Source: Pusillimonas caeni
GTDB taxonomy: Bacteria; Pseudomonadota; Gammaproteobacteria; Burkholderiales; Burkholderiaceae_B
Reading direction: 5' to 3'
Assembly: GCF_003545815.1 (NCBI RefSeq)
Contig: NZ_PDUW01000002.1
Span: 310,001-374,000 of the forward strand
Length of the DNA: 64,000 nucleotides
The translations under genes were made by a program, and so were the position numbers. Below are positions 41,394 to 49,422 of this stretch, one piece after another (position 1 is the first letter of the stretch; the number at the start of each line of letters is the position of its first letter). The notes beneath the pieces were generated by a model, which saw nothing but the letters and a program-made list of their open reading frames with translations, was not told the origin of the DNA and did not search any database.

Positions 41394-42419
41394 ATGTTCA
41401 GAAAATTATTGTTGGCGTCATGCGCGGCATGGGCTTTGACAGGCGTCGGGGCGGCCTGTGCGGAAACCGTCCTCACCGTGTCGACCTACCTGCCCAGCAG
41501 CCATCCCTTGGTGTCCGTGGGCCTCACCAAATGGGCCAAGCAGGTCGAAGAGGCCACCAAGGGCGAGGTAAAGCTGCGCATCCTGGCCACATCTCTCGGC
41601 AAGCCCGAAGCGCATTTCGACATGGCCCGCGACGGCATTGCCGACGTCACCATGGGCATACCGGGCTACACGCCGGGCCGCTTCAAGCTGATCGAAGTGG
41701 GCGGCCTGCCCAATATGGCCGACACCGGCACGGGCCTCAGCGTGGGGTTGTGGCGCACCTTCGAGGCCAGCGCCGCCATGCAGAAGGAGTTCGACGGTGT
41801 GAAGCCCCTGGCCGTGTTCACCACTTCGCCCATGCACTTCTTCTCGACAGGCGGCGAAATCAATTCGGTGCAGGACTTCCAGGGCTTGAAGGCGCGGTCG
41901 GCCGGCGGAACCATGACCGAGGTCGAGCGCCTGCTGGGCATGACGCCCTTGCTGCAGCCGGTGGGCAAATCCTATGAACTGCTTTCGGGCGGTGTGGCCG
42001 ATGCCGTCATCAACCCGCTTGAAACCGTCAAAAGCCTGAAGTTCGACAAGCTGATCGAGAATGCGCTGGTGGTGCCGGGCGGCCTCACCGCGGCGACCAT
42101 ATTCGTGGTCATGAACGAACAGCGCTTTGCCGCGCTGAGCGCGGAGAACCAGCAGGCGCTGGTCAAGGCCTCCGGCGAGAATATCGCCCGCATCATGGGC
42201 GAGATCTGGGATACCCGCGACAGCGACGGCCTGAAGTCACTGGAAGAGGCGGGCGCCAAAGTGAAGACGGCCGACGCCGCTCTGCGAGAGCAGATATTCG
42301 CCGCCACTCAGCCGGTGGTGGACAGCTGGATCAAAGTCGCCCAGGACGAGCGGGGCGCCGACGGCAAGGCCATTCTGGAATCCATGCGCGCCAATATTGC
42401 CGCGGTGGAAGGCAAGTAG
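41394..42419 (+). CDS. TRAP transporter substrate-binding protein, DctP family
   Basis: 341 aa from ATG 41394; the frame is open back to 41352, but this start gives a clean signal peptide (MFRKLLLASCAAWALTGVGA, cleavage after ACA) and follows AAGGGGTC. DctP features: TVLTVSTYLPSSHPLVSVGL, FFSTGGEINSVQDFQGLKARS and LSGGVADAVINPLETVKSL. It captures an organic acid in the periplasm for the DctQM permease genes that follow. The upstream operator shared with the Rieske operon implies that the imported compound is degraded by that operon. Confidence 0.93.
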   Translation: MFRKLLLASCAAWALTGVGAACAETVLTVSTYLPSSHPLVSVGLTKWAKQVEEATKGEVKLRILATSLGKPEAHFDMARDGIADVTMGIPGYTPGRFKLIEVGGLPNMADTGTGLSVGLWRTFEASAAMQKEFDGVKPLAVFTTSPMHFFSTGGEINSVQDFQGLKARSAGGTMTEVERLLGMTPLLQPVGKSYELLSGGVADAVINPLETVKSLKFDKLIENALVVPGGLTAATIFVVMNEQRFAALSAENQQALVKASGENIARIMGEIWDTRDSDGLKSLEEAGAKVKTADAALREQIFAATQPVVDSWIKVAQDERGADGKAILESMRANIAAVEGK

Positions 42420-42435
42420 ACAACGGAGCCGCGGC

Positions 42436-42456
42436 GCGCGCCCGTTCCGGGCGCGC
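42436..42456 (+). other. Strong hairpin between dctP and dctQ
   Basis: A perfect 9-bp stem, GCGCGCCCG (42436-42444) and CGGGCGCGC (42448-42456), has a 3-nt loop. No T-run follows. Placed just after the receptor gene, it probably protects the dctP message or lowers readthrough, giving more receptor than permease. Confidence 0.6.
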
Positions 42457-42476
42457 AATGCGCCGTGCGGCAAATC

Positions 42477-42974
42477 ATGAACAATCGAACAGAAACCGGC
42501 TTGCCGCACGTCCTGACGTCCGGCGCCATCCGAGCGCTGGCCTTCATCGCCGGCGCCGTGCTCTTCCTGCTGATGCTGGCGACGTTTGCCGACGTGGTGG
42601 GCCGCTACTTCTTCAACCATCCCCTGCTGGGTACCTACGAGCTGACCCAGCTTGCGCTGGCGCTGATTATTTTCTCGGCCTTGCCCTGGGTGACATGGAA
42701 AAGCGAGCATGTCGAAATCGACTTCGTCTACACGCGCCTTTCGCCCCGGGGGAAAAAGGTGAACCGCATCTGCGTGGACTTGCTGGTCATCGGCATTTTC
42801 GTCCTGGTGGGCTATGCCGTCATCCTGCAGGGCATCAAGGCGCAGGCCAGCGGCCTGGTCACCGAGGACCTGGGCATAGAATTGTACGGAGCGATTTTCT
42901 ACATGGCCTTGTGCTGTCTCATGAGCGGCCTGATGGTGGTGCAAAAACTGATAAAGGACGCCACCCATGATTGA
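42477..42974 (+). CDS. TRAP transporter small permease, DctQ family
   Basis: 165 aa from ATG 42477; GTG 42465 in the same frame is an alternative. Four transmembrane helices (LAFIAGAVLFLLMLATFADV; LTQLALALIIFSALPWVTW; LLVIGIFVLVGYAVIL; GAIFYMALCCLMSGLMVV) with the DctQ core FADVVGRYFFNHPLLGTYEL. It overlaps the dctM start by 8 nt. It is required for assembly or coupling of the sodium-driven TRAP permease. Confidence 0.92.
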   Translation: MNNRTETGLPHVLTSGAIRALAFIAGAVLFLLMLATFADVVGRYFFNHPLLGTYELTQLALALIIFSALPWVTWKSEHVEIDFVYTRLSPRGKKVNRICVDLLVIGIFVLVGYAVILQGIKAQASGLVTEDLGIELYGAIFYMALCCLMSGLMVVQKLIKDATHD

Positions 42975-44259
42975 AGCGCTCATCGCATTTGCAGTGCTGC
43001 TGGGCCTGATCATGCTGCGCGTGCCGGTCGGCCTGGGCATGATCGCGGTGGGCTTCGCCGGCTTCGGCCTGATGGTGGGCTGGCCGCAGGCCATGGCCAT
43101 GGTGGGGCAGGTAACCTACGACACCGGCCTCAGCTACGAGCTCGTCATATTGCCCCTGTTCATTCTCATGGGCAATTTCATCGCCAAATCGGGCTATGCC
43201 GACGGCCTCTACTCGGCGTCGTACGCCTTCCTGGGGCACCACCGCGGAGGCCTGGCCATGGCGACGGTGGTCGCCTGCGGCGGGTTCAGCGCCATCTGCG
43301 GGTCCAGCTTCGCCACCGCCGCCACCATGGCAAAGGTGGCCATGCCTTCGATGCGCAAGTACGGCTATGCCGACTCCCTGGCCATGGGCTCTATTGCAGG
43401 CGGCGGCACGCTGGGCATCATGATTCCTCCCAGCGTCATCATGGTGATATTCGGCCTGATCACCGAAACCAATATCGGCGAAATCTTCATCGCCGGCGTG
43501 TTGCCGGGACTGCTGGGGGTGCTGGGCTACATGGCGGCGGTCTATCTGACCGTGAAGATCAGGCCGGATTACGGCCCGCGCGGCGAGCGCACGCCGTGGC
43601 GGGGTCGCCTGCAGGCCCTGAAGCAGGTATGGGGCATCGTCGCCATCTTCCTGCTGGTGATAGGCGGCATCTACGGCGGCGTGTTCACCACGGTGGAGGC
43701 TGCGGGCATAGGCGCGACGGGCGCTTTCGTGCTGGCCTTGTCCAGCCGCAGGCTAAGCTGGAGAACACTGTACGACATTCTGCGGGAAAGCGCCCAGACG
43801 ACGGCCATGCTGTTCGTGGTGGTCATCGGCGCCATGATCTTCTCCAACGTCATCAACCTGACAGGCGTCACCATGGAGCTGACGGCATGGGTGCAGGATG
43901 CTGGCCTGAGCCCCTGGATGGTCATCCTGTTCATCATAGTCTGCTATCTGGCGCTGGGCTGTCTGCTGGAAAGCATCTCCATGATCCTGCTGACCGTGCC
44001 GACTTTCTTTCCGCTGGTCACGGCGCTGGGCTTCGACCCTGTCTGGTTCGCCGTCGTGGTGGTGCTGGTGACGGAGATCGGCCTGATAACGCCCCCGGTG
44101 GGCCTGAACATCTTCGTGTTGAAAGGTGTTCAGCCCGACGTTTCCACCGGCACGATCTTCAGGGGCGTCATGCCTTTCCTGACCATGGACTTCATACGCC
44201 TGGCCGTCATCGTGATGGTGCCGGCAGTGTCCCTGTTCCTGCCGGGACTGATGCGGTAG
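42967..44259 (+). CDS. TRAP transporter large permease, DctM family
   Basis: 430 aa, about twelve transmembrane helices, matching the standard DctM length. Typical segments are LPLFILMGNFIAKSGYADGL, GGGTLGIMIPPSVIMVIFGL, GCLLESISMILLTVPTFFPL and VVVLVTEIGLITPPVGLNIF. This is the sodium-coupled translocator of the TRAP system. It ends 30 nt before the convergent IclR gene's stop. TRAP systems in Burkholderiales import C4 acids, sialate-like acids and many aromatic acids; the ligand is unknown. Confidence 0.95.
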   Translation: MIEALIAFAVLLGLIMLRVPVGLGMIAVGFAGFGLMVGWPQAMAMVGQVTYDTGLSYELVILPLFILMGNFIAKSGYADGLYSASYAFLGHHRGGLAMATVVACGGFSAICGSSFATAATMAKVAMPSMRKYGYADSLAMGSIAGGGTLGIMIPPSVIMVIFGLITETNIGEIFIAGVLPGLLGVLGYMAAVYLTVKIRPDYGPRGERTPWRGRLQALKQVWGIVAIFLLVIGGIYGGVFTTVEAAGIGATGAFVLALSSRRLSWRTLYDILRESAQTTAMLFVVVIGAMIFSNVINLTGVTMELTAWVQDAGLSPWMVILFIIVCYLALGCLLESISMILLTVPTFFPLVTALGFDPVWFAVVVVLVTEIGLITPPVGLNIFVLKGVQPDVSTGTIFRGVMPFLTMDFIRLAVIVMVPAVSLFLPGLMR

Positions 44260-44289
44260 AGGGGCGAGGTGGAGGATGCCGTGTCTTGT

Positions 44290-45087
44290 TCATTCGATGC
44301 TGGTGCGCACCCGGGCTTCCAGCAGTATGGGCTTCAGGGCCGTCGAAATCGACCTCAGCTCGTCCAGGTACTTGTCCGCCGCGGTGGAGAGGTCCACCGC
44401 GTGGCGAACCATCATCAGGTTCACCGCGCCCAGCACTTTGCTGCCGTTGAGCACCGGCACGGCCATGGCCCAGAAGTTGCCGCCGCATTCGCGCTGGCTG
44501 TACGCGTCGTCCATCACTGCAAAGCCCTTGGACCGGACGTCGGCAAGCAGGGCGGCGATGTCCTGGTGGTTCATGTCGGGCTCATATCCCAGGCTGGACA
44601 CTTCGCCGAGGCGCTGCAAGATGTCGTTCTTTTCCGCTTCGTCGCAGTGCGCCAGGTATGCCCGGCCCAGCGACGTCTGCAGCATGGGGGCGCGAAAACC
44701 CGGCTTGCGCGCGAAAAACATGGGGGCGCGATGACGGCTGCCCTGAACGACCAGCATGGCGTCCTGATCGCGAAGCCCGATGTCCAGGGGCCATCCCAGC
44801 TTGGACTGGGCTTCGGTCAGCAGCGGCTCGGCCAGCGCGGCTACGCGGCGGTGCAGGTCATAGCCTTGAGACAGCAGCAGCGTTTTGCCCGTGGTCACGT
44901 ACAGGCCGTCCGCATCCTTGGCGATATAGCCTTCCGCGATCAGGGTTTCCAGCATGCGCACCACCGTGGGCTTGTTGATGCCGGTGGCGCCGTGAATGGC
45001 GCCCACCGATGCCTCGCCCAGCTGGTTGACCGCTTTCAATACTTCAACACCGCGCACCAGCGCGATGACCGAGTTATAGGACGGCAT
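44290..45087 (-). CDS. IclR-family transcriptional regulator
   Basis: 265 aa. The N-terminal winged helix (LGEASVGAIHGATGINKPTV, then VRMLETLIAEGYIAKD) is followed by the C-terminal IclR effector domain (LGWPLDIGLRDQDAMLVVQG; GRAYLAHCDEAEKNDILQRL). It lies between the TRAP operon, on which it converges, and the Rieske operon, from which it diverges. Nearly identical 25-bp operator-like sequences sit at both operon promoters, one of them in this gene's own upstream region. It probably represses both units and itself until an intermediate is bound. Confidence 0.93.
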   Translation of the reverse strand: MPSYNSVIALVRGVEVLKAVNQLGEASVGAIHGATGINKPTVVRMLETLIAEGYIAKDADGLYVTTGKTLLLSQGYDLHRRVAALAEPLLTEAQSKLGWPLDIGLRDQDAMLVVQGSRHRAPMFFARKPGFRAPMLQTSLGRAYLAHCDEAEKNDILQRLGEVSSLGYEPDMNHQDIAALLADVRSKGFAVMDDAYSQRECGGNFWAMAVPVLNGSKVLGAVNLMMVRHAVDLSTAADKYLDELRSISTALKPILLEARVRTSIE

Positions 45088-45154
45088 GCAACGATTCCAT
45101 TTGTAGGCTTTGACTGACAGTAAAGGCTTGGCTGAGCGAGCGCAAACAACGACG

Positions 45155-45200
45155 CTGACAGCCTTGTCTATTTTTTGAAATTATATTTCATTGAATGAAA
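45155..45200 (+). promoter_or_regulatory. IclR-type operator and promoter of the Rieske operon
   Basis: 45176-45200 holds TGAAAT-TAT-ATTTCA (perfect 6-3-6 palindrome) overlapping TTTCAT-TGA-ATGAAA (45186-45200, also perfect). It matches the TRAP-operon site at 41348-41372 in 21 of 25 positions. A candidate promoter is CTGACA (45155-45160) with AATTAT (45179-45184), 18-bp spacer, so the operator would cover the -10. Confidence 0.6.
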
Positions 45201-45226
45201 TATTGTAATGATGAAAGGAGAAAACC

Positions 45227-46366
45227 ATGGCCGATATCGACTTCGGTGATTTTGACGCCGTATTGAAAGACCTGGAAGAGTCGCGTCATGCCCCGGGCTT
45301 CATTTACTGCGATCCCCAGGTGTTCAAGCGGGAAAAAGAGCGCATCTTCATGAAGGACTGGCTGTACGTGGGCCGCGAAGAAGAGGTGTCCGACCCGGGC
45401 GACTTCATGACACTGCGCCTGGTGGGCGAACCCGTGGTGCTGGTGCGCGACAGGGAGGGCACCCTGCGCGCCTTCATCAACATGTGCCTGCATCGCGGAG
45501 TTGAAGTGGCCGAGGAGGCCTGCGGCAATGCGCGCGCCTTCCGCTGTCCCTACCATGGCTGGACCTACGACCTTTCCGGCAAGCTGACGGGCGCACAAAG
45601 CATGAAGGACCTGCCGGGGTTCGACATGCCCAATCAAAGCCTGCGGCCGGTGAAACTGGAAACCTGGCATGGCAACATCTTCATCTGTTTCGACGCCGAC
45701 CCGCCGCCCTTCAAGGCGTTCATCCAGGACCTGGAAGAAAACTTTTCCTTCCTGCGCATGGACAAGTGCCGCATGGGCTTCAAGCTGAAGATACCGTTCG
45801 AGTGCAACTGGAAGTTCGCCTTCGAGAACCTGATGGACTTCTATCATGTGCCCGTGCTGCACGTGAAGTCGTTCGGCTCGCGCGTGCGCTGGGGCAACGA
45901 CGGCGTGGAGCTGAACAAGCTGGGCGGTTGCACTATCAATTACACCACTTCGCCTTCCACCCCCGGCGGCCAGCCGCTGCTGGGAAAAATGCCCTGGCTC
46001 GAGCATGAAGACGTCACCCTGGGCCGGGCGGGCTATCTGCAGCCCAGCCTGTCCATGTTCGCGCGCATCGACTACGCCGGACCCATGGTGATCTGGCCGA
46101 TAGACGAGACCCACTGCGAGGTATGGATCTACCGCCTGTTTCCGGAAGAAGTCTTCCAGCGCCCCGACATCGAAGAGAAGCTGAAGGTCTACCACGACTT
46201 CCAGATAACGGTGCTGGAGGAAGACCGCACGATGATAGAGTCCATGCAGCGCGCGATGAAGTCCAGAAGCTATGTGCCGGGCCGCATGGCGCCGCTGGAA
46301 AAAACGGTGCACCACTACCTGAACAGCTATATCCGCCGCGTGTTCGGGCCGGAGGAGGAATCGTGA
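45227..46366 (+). CDS. Rieske non-heme iron oxygenase, alpha subunit
   Basis: 379 aa. The Rieske [2Fe-2S] motif is complete: Cys87-Leu-His89 and Cys107-Pro-Tyr-His110. The catalytic domain carries FENLMDFYHVPVLH with mononuclear iron ligands His207 and His212. Length and the missing beta subunit suggest a homotrimeric oxygenase or demethylase. It adds oxygen to an aromatic or heterocyclic substrate. AAAGGAGAAAACC precedes the ATG, and the next gene overlaps by 4 nt. No ferredoxin or reductase gene lies in the operon, so electrons must come from elsewhere. Confidence 0.93.
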   Translation: MADIDFGDFDAVLKDLEESRHAPGFIYCDPQVFKREKERIFMKDWLYVGREEEVSDPGDFMTLRLVGEPVVLVRDREGTLRAFINMCLHRGVEVAEEACGNARAFRCPYHGWTYDLSGKLTGAQSMKDLPGFDMPNQSLRPVKLETWHGNIFICFDADPPPFKAFIQDLEENFSFLRMDKCRMGFKLKIPFECNWKFAFENLMDFYHVPVLHVKSFGSRVRWGNDGVELNKLGGCTINYTTSPSTPGGQPLLGKMPWLEHEDVTLGRAGYLQPSLSMFARIDYAGPMVIWPIDETHCEVWIYRLFPEEVFQRPDIEEKLKVYHDFQITVLEEDRTMIESMQRAMKSRSYVPGRMAPLEKTVHHYLNSYIRRVFGPEEES

Positions 46367-47400
46367 GCGGCTACGACGACAGCTACTGGACCGAGAAAGG
46401 CGTCCGTGCGCTGGTCGAGGACTTCATGGCGGTTACCCCGGCGGACCAAGTGCTGATCACCGCCGACACCTGCAGCGACGCCGCGCTGGTGAGCTCGGCG
46501 CTGGACTGCGTGCGGCGCATCGGCGCCAAAGGCATGGTGGCCACGCTGGCCCAGGTGCCCTACCAGGGCGCGCTGGCCGACCCGTATTTGCCCGGCCTGC
46601 TGGAAGGGGCGGTCCGGCAATGCACGGTGTGGCTCGACTTCACCTTTCCCTACCTGGCTGGCTGCCATATACACGACGAAGCCATGAAGGCGGGCAACTG
46701 CCGCTACCTGCTCGGCGGCGACATGTCCGCACAGGGCGTGGCGCGCCTGTTCGGCCGGGTCGACCTGGACGACTACTTTGCCGCCTCCGCCGCCTTTGAC
46801 CAGTTGATCTCTCAGTCGGTGAACAAGCGCGTGCACATCACAGACCCATACGGCACCGACGTTTCCTTCGACCTGGCCGAACCCGGCCTGGCCAAGCCGC
46901 GCCGGGCCGCCAAGCCGGGCGTCTACGTGGCGCCCGGCACCTGCGCCTTTTTTCCCAAGCTGGAATCGGTGCGGGGCCGTATCGTGCTGAAAGCCGTCTT
47001 CCACGAGTACTACACCAAGTTGGACGACGCCCTGGCCATTGAAGTGGACGGCCGCATCCAAAGCGTCGCCGGCGCGCCCAAGGATCGCATCACCCTGGAC
47101 CGGGCATTGCGCCGAGCCGGCGGCGGCCAATACGGCTACGTCATCCACTTCACCTACGGCCTGAGCCCCGCGGCCCGCCTGACCGGCGGGTCCTTCATCG
47201 AGGACGCCCGCGAACTGGGCAACAACGCCGTCGGCATGGGCATGCCGTGGTGGGAGCCGGGCGGAGGCGAGAACCATCCCGACGGCGTGCTCAGGCGGCA
47301 GTCCATCTGGATAGAGAGCGAGCAGATCGTGGACGACGGCGCCATCGTCGGCCCCCCGGCATTGCGCCAAGCCGCCGCGCGCCTGCTTCCTCTGGTCTGA
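46363..47400 (+). CDS. NicX-like/M29-family metalloprotein, possible ring-cleavage dioxygenase
   Basis: 345 aa starting at GTG 46363, which has GGAGGAGGAA just upstream and overlaps the Rieske stop by 4 nt. The fold pattern follows the M29 aminopeptidase/2,5-dihydroxypyridine 5,6-dioxygenase (NicX, about 350 aa) family. The C-terminal run YGLSPAARLTG, IEDARELGNNAVGMG, GGGENHPDGVLRRQSIWI and DGAIVGPP lines up with NicX, with HPD at its HxD metal-ligand site. Encoded between a Rieske oxygenase and an alpha/beta hydrolase, it could open a dihydroxylated (hetero)aromatic ring. A peptidase-type or other activity remains possible. Confidence 0.78.
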   Translation: MSGYDDSYWTEKGVRALVEDFMAVTPADQVLITADTCSDAALVSSALDCVRRIGAKGMVATLAQVPYQGALADPYLPGLLEGAVRQCTVWLDFTFPYLAGCHIHDEAMKAGNCRYLLGGDMSAQGVARLFGRVDLDDYFAASAAFDQLISQSVNKRVHITDPYGTDVSFDLAEPGLAKPRRAAKPGVYVAPGTCAFFPKLESVRGRIVLKAVFHEYYTKLDDALAIEVDGRIQSVAGAPKDRITLDRALRRAGGGQYGYVIHFTYGLSPAARLTGGSFIEDARELGNNAVGMGMPWWEPGGGENHPDGVLRRQSIWIESEQIVDDGAIVGPPALRQAAARLLPLV

Positions 47401-47412
47401 AAGGAGTACGAC

Positions 47413-48252
47413 ATGGAACAACAACTGCGCGTCGGCTTCGTCGACGCCGGCGGCGTCAATACCCGCTACCTGCATGCCGGATCCGGCCCCGTGCTGGTGC
47501 TGCTGCACGGCGTAGGCATGTCCGCGGACATCTGGTTCAAGAATATCCCGCATCTGGCCCGCAGCCACAGGGTGATCGCGCTGGACATGCTGAACCATGG
47601 TTTTACCGACCTGGCGCCGTACGAAGGTTGTGCGCCCCAGCAGAAGATCACGGAGCACATACTGGCCTGCCTCGACGCCCTGGGCATAGACAAGTTCAGC
47701 GTGGCGGGCAGTTCCTTCGGCGGACAGTTGGCGGCGCTGGTCTATTTCGCCGTCCCCGCTCGTATCGAGAACCTGGTCATCATCGGCAGCGGCACGTCGT
47801 TCAACCCGGAGGCGGAATTCGCCGCGTCGCTGGCGCGCGTGCTGCAGACCGCCCTGCAAGCCTACGACGACCCTACCTGGGAATCGTGCCGCAAGCGCAT
47901 GGAAAGCGTGGTCTACACGCCGTCCAGCGTCCCCGATGAACTGCTGCTGAGCCAGCTGACGTCATACGCCCGGCCCGGCATGGCCGAGGCGTACAAGGCC
48001 ACCCTGGCCGGCATGATGGATCTCGACCTGGTGCGCCCTTTCAGGCTGCTGGAACGCGTGGAGCAGTTGAGGGCGCGAACCCTCATAGTATGGGGGCGGC
48101 AGGATATACGCGGAGCGGTGGAGCGCGCCCTGGCCGCCTCGCGGGTCATTCCCGACTGCGCCATCGAAGTATTCGAAGAGTGCGGCCACTTTCCGCATCT
48201 GGAGCATCCGCAGCGCTTCAATCAGATCGTGGCGGACTTCCTTAACGGTTGA
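47413..48252 (+). CDS. Alpha/beta hydrolase (NicD/meta-cleavage-hydrolase-like)
   Basis: 279 aa. Oxyanion motif LLHGVGMSADIWF, nucleophile elbow GSSFGG with Ser101, catalytic Asp in WGRQDIRG and His in ECGHFPHLEHP, so the triad is complete. AAAGGAG lies before the ATG, 12 nt after the NicX-like gene. In nicotinate catabolism the dioxygenase NicX is followed functionally by the deformylase NicD, also an alpha/beta hydrolase, and the meta-cleavage hydrolases are similar. It therefore probably hydrolyses the ring-opened product. It ends the operon, 46 nt before the convergent LysR gene. Confidence 0.9.
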   Translation: MEQQLRVGFVDAGGVNTRYLHAGSGPVLVLLHGVGMSADIWFKNIPHLARSHRVIALDMLNHGFTDLAPYEGCAPQQKITEHILACLDALGIDKFSVAGSSFGGQLAALVYFAVPARIENLVIIGSGTSFNPEAEFAASLARVLQTALQAYDDPTWESCRKRMESVVYTPSSVPDELLLSQLTSYARPGMAEAYKATLAGMMDLDLVRPFRLLERVEQLRARTLIVWGRQDIRGAVERALAASRVIPDCAIEVFEECGHFPHLEHPQRFNQIVADFLNG

Positions 48253-48297
48253 GCGGGATTCGGGGCGCCGCGCAGTGTGCGGGCTATGCAGCGGGTT

Positions 48298-49287
48298 TCA
48301 TACATTGGCGGCGGCACGTTTGCCGATCGCTTTTTTGGGCGCCGGGGTTGTATTGGCGGACTGTGCTTCCGCCTGCGCATACAGCCTGGCTTCGCCGTGG
48401 ATGAAGGCGATCAGGTCGCTGGTACGGGTGGAGCGCGTGTAGTTTCTTCTGGAGAACAGCTGGTACTCCTCGAACAGATCCATTTCTTCGATCTTCAGTA
48501 CGGCAAGCTCTCTGCCGTACAGATCTTCCGAGTTTTCGATGGACGGGACGATGCCCACGAAGTCGGTGTTCTTGATGAATGACAGCAGGGCAAATAGAGA
48601 ATCGACGCGAATGTACGGCATGGGTTTGCCGCGGCTGCGATCAAGGAACAGGGATTGAATCCTTTCCTTGGCATAAGACGAGTTCGAACTGACGACCCAT
48701 TGAGCCTGCGAGAACGCTTCGAGAGTGGTGGCATGTTCCAGGGGATGTCCCTTTCTGACGAGGATGTTGACCTTCAGCCTCATCAGACGGGTCGCTCGTA
48801 TGGAGTCTGGAATACTGTCCGTGGGGCGCGGCCCCACGACGAAATCCAACGAGCCGTCGCACAGCCGCGGCAACAGAAAGCGCGGCATGCCGCCCACCAG
48901 GTCAAGCCCGACGTCGGGATGGCGGGCGCGAAAACGCGCCACCGCCTTGGGAATAATGAGAATCGAAGGGATGGCGGAGGCCCCGATCCGCACGTGCCCC
49001 GCCTTGGACCCGCATAGGGCTTGTATATCACTGGTGGTGCGAACGATTTCGTTGTCGATGAGACGTGCGCGCGACAAAAACAGTTCGCCCGCCGTGGTCA
49101 ATGTGGCGCCTCGGGGATTCCGATTGATCAAGGGAGCACCCAAGGCGCTTTCCAAGCAGCGAAGGGACTTGGAGATCGCGGGTTGGGACAGGCCCAGATG
49201 CTGTGCGGCGGCACGCAAGCTTCCGTGTTCGGAAATAGCCAGGAAGTGCTGAATCTGGTGAAAATTGAGCGATAACTTCTGGTTCAT
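48298..49287 (-). CDS. LysR-family transcriptional regulator
   Basis: 329 aa. The N-terminal winged helix-turn-helix (IQHFLAISEHGSLRAAAQHL, then SQPAISKSLRCLESALGAPL) is followed by the periplasmic-binding-like effector domain (HVRIGASAIPSILIIPKAVA; RHPDVGLDLVGG; LCDGSLDFVVGPRP), as in CbsR/GbpR-type LysR proteins. It diverges from the gamma-glutamyltransferase-like gene, with a 135-nt gap between starts. It probably activates that five- to six-gene operon in response to its imported compound. Confidence 0.93.
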   Translation of the reverse strand: MNQKLSLNFHQIQHFLAISEHGSLRAAAQHLGLSQPAISKSLRCLESALGAPLINRNPRGATLTTAGELFLSRARLIDNEIVRTTSDIQALCGSKAGHVRIGASAIPSILIIPKAVARFRARHPDVGLDLVGGMPRFLLPRLCDGSLDFVVGPRPTDSIPDSIRATRLMRLKVNILVRKGHPLEHATTLEAFSQAQWVVSSNSSYAKERIQSLFLDRSRGKPMPYIRVDSLFALLSFIKNTDFVGIVPSIENSEDLYGRELAVLKIEEMDLFEEYQLFSRRNYTRSTRTSDLIAFIHGEARLYAQAEAQSANTTPAPKKAIGKRAAANV

Positions 49288-49422
49288 TCAATTACCTCTT
49301 CTGGCCTTGTTGTCACGCAAAGCGATGGATAGACTCAAATAAAAATCACGAAGTAAAACCCACGGTTATCGAGAGGATGGTACTGCGATAGCGGCCGGGC
49401 GCCAATAAGTCTGGAGACAGGT
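49288..49422. promoter_or_regulatory. LysR / GGT-operon divergent region
   Basis: 135 nt between divergent starts. TATCG (49367-49371) and CGATA (49386-49390) form a short dyad with a 14-bp spacer, a weak candidate LysR site close to the GGT-like start. No confident -35/-10 pair was found. Confidence 0.35.
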
